A DNA stretch of 64,000 nt, taken from NCBI RefSeq assembly GCF_002443155.1, contig NZ_CP023667.1, forward strand, positions 434,001-498,000, given 5' to 3'. The notes beneath the pieces were generated by a model. It saw nothing but the letters and a program-made list of their open reading frames with translations. It made no database searches and had not been told where the DNA came from. Numbering within the stretch: the stretch's first letter is position 1; each line of letters begins with the position of its first letter. This document shows, one piece after another, positions 18,566-25,080 of the stretch. Source of the DNA: Alcaligenes faecalis. Lineage in GTDB: Bacteria; Pseudomonadota; Gammaproteobacteria; Burkholderiales; Burkholderiaceae_B. The position numbers were made by a program, and so were the translations under genes.

Positions 18566-19647
18566 GGCTTGGCCTCGCGTGTTTCTGGACGAACTTCCTG
18601 GCCTTCATGCAAAAGGTTCGCTCCCAAGGCCACGATGGGCGTGCCAGCGTCAGGGCCCTGGGAGAGGAAGGCGTGTTCCTGGGCCAGCTTGGCAATGGTG
18701 ACAGGCTGCCAGTGCACGGTTTTCTGATTATCAATGACCCATACGCCGGGGCCTTTGCCGGCATCGTAAATGGCGGTCAGCGGCACCTGATTCAAGGCGT
18801 CTGCGTCCGGAGGAGTCAAATGCACGATCGCGCTGGAGCCCAGTCGGGGGCTGATGCTCTGATCCTCAAAAGAGAAACGGGCCTGATAGCTTCGCGTTGC
18901 CGGGTCGGACGATTGGGCTAGCTCGCGCAATTGGGCGGGCAGGCTTTCCTGGGAGTCTGTCAGCTCGATCGTGGCACGGGTGCCCAGTGGAATATTCCAC
19001 TGTTCGGGCAGGCTGACGATCACATCACGTTGGCCGTCCTGGGCCAGGCGCAGCACGGCTTGTCCGGGGCTGACAACCTGGCCAACATCCGCCAGCTGGG
19101 CGGTAATAATGCCGCTGGCCTCTGCTTTCAGCGAGCTGTATTGGTCTGCATTACGAGCAATCTCAGCCTGCGCCTGGGCGGATTTCAGATTGGCCTGGGC
19201 GCTACGCAGTGCCTGCCTGCTTTGCTCGTGAGCCTGACGAGAGACACCGCCCTGATCCACCAGCAGGGACAGGCGCTTGTAATCCGACTGGGCTTGCTCG
19301 GCCTGTGCCTGAGCCGCTTGCACAGCCGCCAGACGCGCGCGGTGATCCAATTGCAGATCCTTGGGGTCCAGTGTCATCAAGAGCTGGCCTTTTTCCACGT
19401 GCTCGCCGTTCTGGACCTTGCGCGTATCAATCTTGCCACCTACTCGAAAGGCCAGTGGGCTTTCAGTGCTAGCGCTGACCAGCCCCAGAAAACGTCGCTG
19501 CTGATCGGCCTTGGGCTGGATCATGCTTTGAACGACCAAAGGCGCCTGGGTGCGAGGGTCAGCCTCCTGCGTTTGTTGGCTGCACCCCATCAGGACCAGG
19601 GCGGCGGACAAACTCAAGACGGGGCTAAGAGAGCGAAGAAGAGCCAT
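18562..19647 (-). CDS. RND efflux periplasmic adaptor (membrane fusion lipoprotein)
   Basis: Adaptor of 361 residues that joins the RND pump to an outer-membrane channel. The leader ends in the lipobox LMGC (Cys22), predicting an N-acylated lipoprotein. Residues ~60-95 and ~170-205 form the split biotinyl-lipoyl domain (VGGKIDTRKVQNGEHVEKGQ), with an alpha-helical hairpin between them and a beta-barrel after. Lies between tetR and the pump gene, all on one strand. Confidence 0.92.
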   Translation of the reverse strand: MALLRSLSPVLSLSAALVLMGCSQQTQEADPRTQAPLVVQSMIQPKADQQRRFLGLVSASTESPLAFRVGGKIDTRKVQNGEHVEKGQLLMTLDPKDLQLDHRARLAAVQAAQAQAEQAQSDYKRLSLLVDQGGVSRQAHEQSRQALRSAQANLKSAQAQAEIARNADQYSSLKAEASGIITAQLADVGQVVSPGQAVLRLAQDGQRDVIVSLPEQWNIPLGTRATIELTDSQESLPAQLRELAQSSDPATRSYQARFSFEDQSISPRLGSSAIVHLTPPDADALNQVPLTAIYDAGKGPGVWVIDNQKTVHWQPVTIAKLAQEHAFLSQGPDAGTPIVALGANLLHEGQEVRPETREAKP

Positions 19648-19701
19648 GCAGGACTCCGGGTAGGTAAATAGTTGGATGAACTGTAACTTGGGGCGTGATG
19701 T

Positions 19702-20313
19702 TCAAGGCATCAGGCTGCGCAGGATAAGCTGCGTCACCACCAGCAAACCCTGTCGGGTTTTTTCAGGGGGATGTATTTCCAGCAAGACAGGGTGCAGGCA
19801 GGCGGTCAAGGCAAACAGGATGCCTTGCACCACCTCGTCCAAAGGCGTGCGACGTTCAAAGTCACCGCTTTCACGACCCGCACGCACCAGGGCGGTGATC
19901 TGGGTCAGTAAGTCCTCTCTGTGCCGGTCCACCGTTGCCCAGTTGTTTTGCAGTGCCTCAATCACCACTTCTTGCATGCGGCCTTCCTGCAAGAACAGCT
20001 CCAGGCTTAGGTTGCAGGCAGTTTCAATGAAATGGCGCAGACGTTCAATCGGCGGCAAATCACCTTCAACAATCTGCTGCAATTGCACATGCATGCCATT
20101 GAGCACGGAATGGCAGATTGCTTGGCCGATAGCCTGCTTGGAGTCGAAAAAACGGTATAGATAAGCGCTGGAGACGCCTATGGATTTGGCCAGGCTGGCA
20201 ACAGAGGTCTTGCGATACCCGTAGAGCCGGAAATGCGTATTGGCCTGCTCAATGATCTGTTCGCGGCGATGATGCTCGGTCGGACCACGCTGGCCCAGAG
20301 TACTGGCTGGCAT
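19702..20313 (-). CDS. TetR-family repressor of the RND operon
   Basis: Regulator of 203 residues. The N-terminal helix-turn-helix (about 15-62) includes GYRKTSVASLAKSIGVSSAYLYRFFDSK, as in the AcrR/TetR group; the C-terminal half is the variable ligand domain. It is the first gene of the tetR-adaptor-pump set, 54 bp before the adaptor. A dyad operator candidate lies just upstream at 20325-20360, consistent with autorepression and control of the pump. Confidence 0.88.
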   Translation of the reverse strand: MPASTLGQRGPTEHHRREQIIEQANTHFRLYGYRKTSVASLAKSIGVSSAYLYRFFDSKQAIGQAICHSVLNGMHVQLQQIVEGDLPPIERLRHFIETACNLSLELFLQEGRMQEVVIEALQNNWATVDRHREDLLTQITALVRAGRESGDFERRTPLDEVVQGILFALTACLHPVLLEIHPPEKTRQGLLVVTQLILRSLMP

Positions 20314-20318
20314 AGAAG

Positions 20319-20609
20319 TTGAATGTTGAAGTAACGATAACGCAATACATTAACTTCAACGATCGGATACGACAAGAGAATTGTCAGTTGTATGGGGGGA
20401 GGGGGGGAGGTGTTCGTCTTGTTTGTTTGCTTAATTTGAGTCCTTCGCTGGCAAAGGGAAACCCCCATAAATCATTGGTGGTTTCTGTGTCAAAATTACT
20501 CAATAATTACGATCTTTATAATCAATGTTGGGGTTTGGGGGAGCGACGCCGCCTATTAATCAAGTGCTTCCATACTTTAAGCGGCGTCTTAATGGTCATT
20601 GCTTGGTAG
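20319..20609 (+). CDS. HxsD-like small protein, possibly truncated or decayed
   Basis: Frame of 96 codons, of which only the later part (about 20412-20609) looks real. It holds SKLLNNYDLYN, close to the LLNDYxLRE signature after which the HxsD family was named, followed by GERRRLLIKCFHTLSG, which fits the family's Arg/hydrophobic C-terminal helix. It sits exactly where hxsD is expected, overlapping the hxsB start by 85 bp. The N-terminal third lies in the tetR operator region, includes a poly-G tract translated as Gly/Arg and shows no family resemblance; no ribosome binding site fits a start. It may be a 5'-truncated gene or a divergent short HxsD with a non-ATG start. Confidence 0.4.
   Translation: MNVEVTITQYINFNDRIRQENCQLYGGRGGGVRLVCLLNLSPSLAKGNPHKSLVVSVSKLLNNYDLYNQCWGLGERRRLLIKCFHTLSGVLMVIAW
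20325..20360. promoter_or_regulatory. Inverted repeat, candidate TetR operator
   Basis: GTTGAAGT (20325-20332) and ACTTCAAC (20353-20360) form a perfect 8-bp dyad separated by 20 bp, 12 bp upstream of the tetR start. An additional GTTGAA copy at 20318-20323 makes a direct repeat with the left arm. TetR repressors usually bind such dyads in their own promoter. Confidence 0.5.
20394..20410 (+). repeat. Interrupted poly-G tract
   Basis: Six G, A, seven G, A, two G. It lies inside the HxsD-like frame and between the tetR and hxsB starts. Runs of this type are prone to slippage, and the strand also resembles an over-strong ribosome binding site without a start codon at correct spacing. Confidence 0.8.
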
Positions 20610-21982
20610 TGAGTTCTTCTGGTGATCATCTTTTTTTGAGCGATCAACAAGTTCAGATATTGGATAGTGGTCAGGTTCACCTTTTTCCTTTAGAGGCCCA
20701 GGCACAATTAAAATCTCGTTTCTTTATTGCTGAGAACGATTGGCAGGGTTCTCGTCGTTTGTTGGTATCACGCAAAGCTGCACGCCATGAAACTGTAGAG
20801 ACAGGGGTGGGATTGCATATCATTGTGCTGACATTGCAATGTGCACACTCTTGTCAGTACTGCCAAGTTAGCCGTTCCTTGGCTGATACGGGGCATACGA
20901 TGTCCTTGGAAAACTTGCTAGAAGCTTGTCGCAGCATTTTTCAAAGCCCCGCTCAGTCCTTGACTGTCGAGTTTCAGGGTGGTGATCCTCTGCTGAGATT
21001 CGACCTGCTTGAAAAAGCGATTCTCTATATAGAAGAGTTAAATCAGAATTTTGGTAGAAAGATCCGATTTGTAGTTGCATCGACTTTGCATCAACTTACG
21101 GAGTCGATGTGCCTGTTTTTTCAAAACCATCAGGTTGTCCTTTCGACAAGTATTGACGGACCAGCGGCATTACATAATCGTAATAGACCTATACCTGGTC
21201 GAAATTCTTATGAGCGAACCCTACAAGGGATAGAGCTGGGACGTCGTATGCTGGGGGAAGAGTCGGTTTCAGCATTGATGACAACAACTAAGCTGTCTTT
21301 GTCCTTTCCTGAAGAAATTGTGGATGAATACGTTCGTTTAGGCTTTAGAGATATTTTTTTGCGGCCGCTTAGCAGTTATGGTTTTGCCAAGCGAAATCAG
21401 AGTCTGTTGGGGTACGAGCTGGATAGATTCCATGAGTTTTATCAGCGGGCATTCGAGAGGGTGCTGTACTGGAACCGGAAAGGAGTCGAGCTGCGCGAGG
21501 TTTATGCATCCATCATTTTGAATAAGATTTTGTCTCCATTTGATGGGGGCTACGTGGACCTGCAAAGTCCTACTGGGGCAGGGCATAGTGTGATGGTCTA
21601 CAACTACGATGGTTATGTATATCCCAGTGATGAGGCGCGTATGCTTGCTGAGTCAGGGGACGTGTCTTTGAGGCTAGGCCGTATCGGGGTGCCATTGGAT
21701 GTGTTGCAGGCGTCACCAACTCAGCAGGCGCTGAGGCAGGCTAGTTTGGTGACGGAGATTGCCGCTTGCTCCGCCTGTGCGTTTCAGACGTTCTGTGCGC
21801 CCAACCCGGTGGACTCCCAAGCTCAGTTTGGTGTTGTGGATGCCCCTGTACTGGAAACTGAGCATTGTCTTCGACATCAATGGTTGTTCGACTTCTTTTT
21901 CGATCGAGTGAGTTCGGCTACTGAGGATGAATTGGATTTGTTTTATGCGTGGGCGCGTCCTTCTATTGAGGAGGTTTATTAA
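20525..21982 (+). CDS. hxsB: His-Xaa-Ser system radical SAM maturase HxsB
   Basis: Radical SAM enzyme of 485 residues. The N-terminal segment VLPYFKRRLNGHCLVVSSSGD resembles the leader-recognition region of HxsB. The SAM cluster is Cys106, Cys110 and Cys113 (CAHSCQYC, followed by QVSR), with the GGDPLL SAM-binding loop at 152-157. A C-terminal cysteine set CSACAFQTFC (Cys415, 418, 424) suggests an auxiliary Fe-S cluster. Known family members act on HxsA in a predicted RiPP-like modification; the chemistry is not known to me. An in-frame TAA just upstream at 20519 leaves ATG 20525 as the first start; no clear ribosome binding site. Codon use is AT-rich relative to neighbours. Confidence 0.9.
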   Translation: MLGFGGATPPINQVLPYFKRRLNGHCLVVSSSGDHLFLSDQQVQILDSGQVHLFPLEAQAQLKSRFFIAENDWQGSRRLLVSRKAARHETVETGVGLHIIVLTLQCAHSCQYCQVSRSLADTGHTMSLENLLEACRSIFQSPAQSLTVEFQGGDPLLRFDLLEKAILYIEELNQNFGRKIRFVVASTLHQLTESMCLFFQNHQVVLSTSIDGPAALHNRNRPIPGRNSYERTLQGIELGRRMLGEESVSALMTTTKLSLSFPEEIVDEYVRLGFRDIFLRPLSSYGFAKRNQSLLGYELDRFHEFYQRAFERVLYWNRKGVELREVYASIILNKILSPFDGGYVDLQSPTGAGHSVMVYNYDGYVYPSDEARMLAESGDVSLRLGRIGVPLDVLQASPTQQALRQASLVTEIAACSACAFQTFCAPNPVDSQAQFGVVDAPVLETEHCLRHQWLFDFFFDRVSSATEDELDLFYAWARPSIEEVY

Positions 21983-23112
21983 TGCGTCGGGTAAAAGCAA
22001 ACTTCGAGGCGACCGAGTTGCATGGTGTGTGGCAGGTTGTGAGGTGTGAGGAGCTTGCGTCGCAATGGCGCCCCGACTTGCGCTTTATGGTGCAGGTAGC
22101 AAATTCTGTTGAGCGCGAACGGGTCGTTCAGTTCAGGGCGGCAGGCTTAGAGAATGTTGCTTGGGTGGAGTCTGAGGATGTGATGGCAGGAGATGTCCTT
22201 GTGCCCGAGCGGCATTTGAATAGAGCGGCCATACTCCATCGCCCATCGGATAAGCATCATGGTTTGCAGTTAACCAATCGTTGTAATAGCTACTGCATGA
22301 TGTGTTCACAGCCCCCTACGCCGCAGAATGATGATTGGATGGTGCGAGAGGCAGTCGAGGTGATTAGGCATATGCGGCAGTCTCCTGCGGTGTTGGGTTT
22401 AAGCGGAGGGGAGCCTTTATTATTAGGCGAGCGCTTGCGAGAGGTATTGGACGCAGTAGCAATCCATCACCCTGATACTCAGGTTGAGGTTCTGACGAAT
22501 GGACGACTGTTAGCGGACTCAGGCTTGAGCCAAGCTCTTTTGTCTGATCTAACTCCGAGTGTTACCTGGTTAGTGCCTTTATATGGCCATGCTGATTTTT
22601 TGCATGATTTTGTCGTTCAAGCGCATGGGGCTTATGAGCAAACGATAGAGGGGCTGTTGAACTTACAGGCACACTCGCAGCCCGTTCAGCTGCGTATTGT
22701 ATTGATAAGGCCCGTCCTGGAAAATTTGCAGGAGCTATGTGTCTTCATTGGACGTAATTTACCCTTTGTGCGGGAAGTCGCCTTGATGGCGTGTGAGCCT
22801 ATTGGTTTTGCTTTGGCTAACAGAGAGATGTGCGAGGTTGATCTTGTCGATTGGCATGAGATCTTGTTGAGGGCCACGCGGGAGTTGAGGCGACATTCTG
22901 TGCCTTTCCTCTTTATGAACACGCCTCTATGCACGTTGCCGCGAGAGCTCTATGGATATGCACATCAGAGTATTTCTGATTGGAAAAATGTTTACTCAGC
23001 AGAGTGCGATGAGTGTGATGTAAAGCCTAGTTGTTCCGGTTTCTTTGCCTGGCATGAGCGTGGTTGGAAGCCATCCAAAACGATAAAACTATTGCTAGAG
23101 AATGTGGAATGA
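21982..23112 (+). CDS. hxsC: His-Xaa-Ser system radical SAM maturase HxsC
   Basis: Second radical SAM enzyme of the Hxs pair, 376 residues. The SAM cluster ligands are Cys101, Cys105 and Cys108 (CNSYCMMCSQPP), with LSGGEPLLLG as the SAM-binding loop. A C-terminal motif CDECDVKPSCSGFF (about residues 340-355) would bind a further cluster. The start overlaps the hxsB stop as TAATG and the stop overlaps the hxsA start as ATGA, so hxsB-hxsC-hxsA is one translationally coupled unit. No other biosynthetic gene is present. Confidence 0.9.
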   Translation: MRRVKANFEATELHGVWQVVRCEELASQWRPDLRFMVQVANSVERERVVQFRAAGLENVAWVESEDVMAGDVLVPERHLNRAAILHRPSDKHHGLQLTNRCNSYCMMCSQPPTPQNDDWMVREAVEVIRHMRQSPAVLGLSGGEPLLLGERLREVLDAVAIHHPDTQVEVLTNGRLLADSGLSQALLSDLTPSVTWLVPLYGHADFLHDFVVQAHGAYEQTIEGLLNLQAHSQPVQLRIVLIRPVLENLQELCVFIGRNLPFVREVALMACEPIGFALANREMCEVDLVDWHEILLRATRELRRHSVPFLFMNTPLCTLPRELYGYAHQSISDWKNVYSAECDECDVKPSCSGFFAWHERGWKPSKTIKLLLENVE

Positions 23113-23732
23113 GTCGCTTCATTAAAAATATCAGTTTGTTCCTGGCAAGCATTACGCCATTTTCCGTAAAGTCTGCTGATGCGAGAGTGACAGTTACCGA
23201 CCTGGCGCTCGATGCTTTTTCCCTTCCTCAGGCAGTGCCTTTGCGGCCTCTCAATTTTGAGACAGATAATTTGTTTGCGGCACATCGCTCGCACTCCAGT
23301 CATCGGTCTCACTCTAGCCATCGTTCACACTATTCAGGTTCGAGCGGTCGTACATATTCAGCGCCTGCGCGGGTGCCTGTTACACCTTTGTATGGGGGAG
23401 GGGCAACGGCCACAACTCCACGCTCGCTTGCGCCATCAAGTGGCCGCTCTTCTTCTGGCGCAGCAGCGGGAGCAGGTACAAGTGCCGCCGGGGCGGTCGG
23501 AGCAGCGATGGGGAATGTAGAGTTAACTCGTAGTGAGAAATTGAAATTGCAGGTGATGCGGGTGCAGATTCAGCTTATCTCTCTTGGTTTGTATGACGGG
23601 GCTGTGGATGGTGTTCTGGGGGCGCAAACGGTACAAGCACTTAAGCAGTTTCAGCTACTAAAGTCTTTACCGGCTAGTGGTCAGATGACAACTGAAACGA
23701 TGAATGCTCTGGGCGTGCCAGTAGTGAATTAA
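23109..23732 (+). CDS. hxsA: His-Xaa-Ser repeat protein HxsA (substrate)
   Basis: Predicted modified-peptide precursor of 207 residues. The N-terminus (MSRFIKNISLFLASITPFSV) looks like a secretion signal. Residues 59-76 are six consecutive His-Xaa-Ser triplets (HRS, HSS, HRS, HSS, HRS, HYS), the expected site of radical SAM modification. A Ser/Gly/Ala/Pro-rich linker follows (77-135), then a peptidoglycan-binding PG_binding_1 domain (about 142-205: LQVMRVQIQLISLGLYDGAVDG, QTVQALKQFQ). The true start is ATG 23109, inside the hxsC stop (ATGA); the upstream frame to 23064 belongs to hxsC. The product is probably exported and anchored to the cell wall. Confidence 0.9.
   Translation: MSRFIKNISLFLASITPFSVKSADARVTVTDLALDAFSLPQAVPLRPLNFETDNLFAAHRSHSSHRSHSSHRSHYSGSSGRTYSAPARVPVTPLYGGGATATTPRSLAPSSGRSSSGAAAGAGTSAAGAVGAAMGNVELTRSEKLKLQVMRVQIQLISLGLYDGAVDGVLGAQTVQALKQFQLLKSLPASGQMTTETMNALGVPVVN
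23283..23336 (+). repeat. His-Xaa-Ser coding repeat in hxsA
   Basis: 54 bp encode six H-x-S triplets. As protein it is an 18-residue block made of HRSHSS twice and HRSHYS once. The codons vary between units (cat/cac, agt/tca/tct/tcg), so the repeat is kept at protein level rather than being a recent DNA duplication. Confidence 0.9.
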
Positions 23733-23863
23733 AGGCAGCCCGGGTATTCAAGGGATATCTCTGCGGGGTTTTTGCAGTGTATTTGCAGACATATCCCGCG
23801 AGGTATATCTCTCTTGAAGGTGAGGTAAGACGAATTAAGAGCTTGCTTGGGCTATTTGTGAAA

Positions 23864-23903
23864 ATAAAAAAAGCCTGACAGATCGAAATCTATCAGGCTT
23901 TTT
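23864..23903. terminator. Bidirectional terminator between hxsA and the tRNA cluster
   Basis: AAGCCTGA / TCAGGCTT outer stem (23871-23878 with 23893-23900), one mismatch, inner AGAT / ATCT and a CGAA loop, flanked by A-rich and T-rich runs on both sides. It can stop hxs transcription (plus) and tRNA transcription (minus). The gap 23733-23863 shows nothing else. Confidence 0.88.
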
Positions 23904-23911
23904 GAATTTTT

Positions 23912-23988
23912 TGGCGGAGCGGACGGGACTCGAACCCGCGACCCCCGGCGTGACAGGCCGGTATTCTAACCAACTGAACTACCGCTCC
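23912..23988 (-). tRNA. tRNA-Asp (GTC), copy 1
   Basis: Complete 77-nt cloverleaf with encoded CCA. Acceptor GGAGCGG pairs with CCGCTCC; anticodon loop contains GTC (CTGTCAC); T-loop GTTCGAGTC. Last gene of the tandem array and closest to hxsA. Confidence 0.97.
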
Positions 23989-24011
23989 GCAGCGGTGCCA
24001 AGCAAAAGCTT

Positions 24012-24087
24012 TGGCGTCCCCTAGGGGATTCGAACCCCTGTACCCACCGTGAAAGGGTGGTGTCCTAGGCCTCTAGACGAAGGGGAC
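24012..24087 (-). tRNA. tRNA-Glu (TTC), copy 1
   Basis: 76-nt cloverleaf with encoded CCA. Acceptor GTCCCCT, anticodon loop CTTTCAC with anticodon TTC, T-arm GGGGTTCGAATCCCC. Confidence 0.97.
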
Positions 24088-24112
24088 AGGACTTACAACT
24101 AAATCGTCGTTT

Positions 24113-24188
<76 letters not shown>

Positions 24189-24313
24189 AATTTTCTTTAC
24201 TTCGTTTTTTAACTGCGTCAAAAAACCAAAGTATCGAAATAAGTGTCAGGCTTGACGAGGCTTGCCACTTCAAACTGCTAAAACCAGTCTGGGACTGATT
24301 TTTGAAAATTTTT

Positions 24314-24390
24314 TGGCGGAGCGGACGGGACTCGAACCCGCGACCCCCGGCGTGACAGGCCGGTATTCTAACCAACTGAACTACCGCTCC
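24314..24390 (-). tRNA. tRNA-Asp (GTC), copy 2
   Basis: Same 77-nt sequence as the gene at 23912-23988, in the upstream cassette. Confidence 0.97.
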
Positions 24391-24410
24391 GCAGCGGTTG
24401 CCAAGAATTT

Positions 24411-24486
24411 TGGCGTCCCCTAGGGGATTCGAACCCCTGTACCCACCGTGAAAGGGTGGTGTCCTAGGCCTCTAGACGAAGGGGAC
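24411..24486 (-). tRNA. tRNA-Glu (TTC), copy 2
   Basis: Same 76-nt sequence as the gene at 24012-24087, in the upstream cassette. Confidence 0.97.
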
Positions 24487-24513
24487 AGGACTCTACAGCT
24501 AATCTTCGTTTTT

Positions 24514-24589
<76 letters not shown>

Positions 24590-24631
24590 ATTTCGGTGTT
24601 CTTTTTTGTTGACCACCAACGAAGAATTGAG

Positions 24632-24660
24632 ATTATGAAGGTGTTTTTGCCTTTGTGCAA
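24632..24660 (-). promoter_or_regulatory. Sigma-70 promoter of the tRNA array
   Basis: On the minus strand TTGCAC (24655-24660) and CATAAT (24632-24637) are separated by exactly 17 bp, 43 bp upstream of tRNA-Ala copy 2. The intergenic spacer 24189-24313 shows no equally good promoter, so both cassettes may depend on this one. Confidence 0.7.
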
Positions 24661-25080
24661 GTCTTTTGAAGAAAAAAACCAAAATAAAGTAAAAAAATCT
24701 TCAGGGGGGCCTGACGGGGAGGGAGGAGCCAGGACGACGACGGGTCTTCCTGATGGGTGGAGGGGTGAAAAAGCGACTTGGAATGAGTATGGGAGATGCT
24801 TGTATCTTTTTGTTTTATACGGGTTTTTTGTATCTTATTTGTGTCATAAAATTTCATTTGTGGCGTAATAAAAGGAAATGCTTTCAATTCCTGTCGTCGT
24901 TTTTTTGTTCCTTTCAGGGTGCCGTAATTCCCTGCTTAGGCGCATAAATGAAGGGTTTATGAGAAATTTGCGCAGCTCTGTAATCTAATGATGTTATGCT
25001 TCGTTGAGTAACATTTCACCTGCAATAATTACGTTTTGTAGGCCGATCTCTTAGCCTGCATTTTTTTATTTAATGGCGCT
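24661..25080. other. Intergenic region without a recognisable gene
   Basis: About 420 bp between the tRNA promoter and the c-di-GMP gene. It has a G-rich patch (24703-24770) and AT-rich flanks. Short frames on both strands lack family resemblance, ribosome binding sites and codon bias. The right end must hold the promoter of the gene at 25081. Confidence 0.6.

Noticed and set aside
24661..25080. Short frames on both strands in the gap upstream of the c-di-GMP gene
   Set aside because: No ribosome binding site, no domain, and composition unlike the neighbouring genes.
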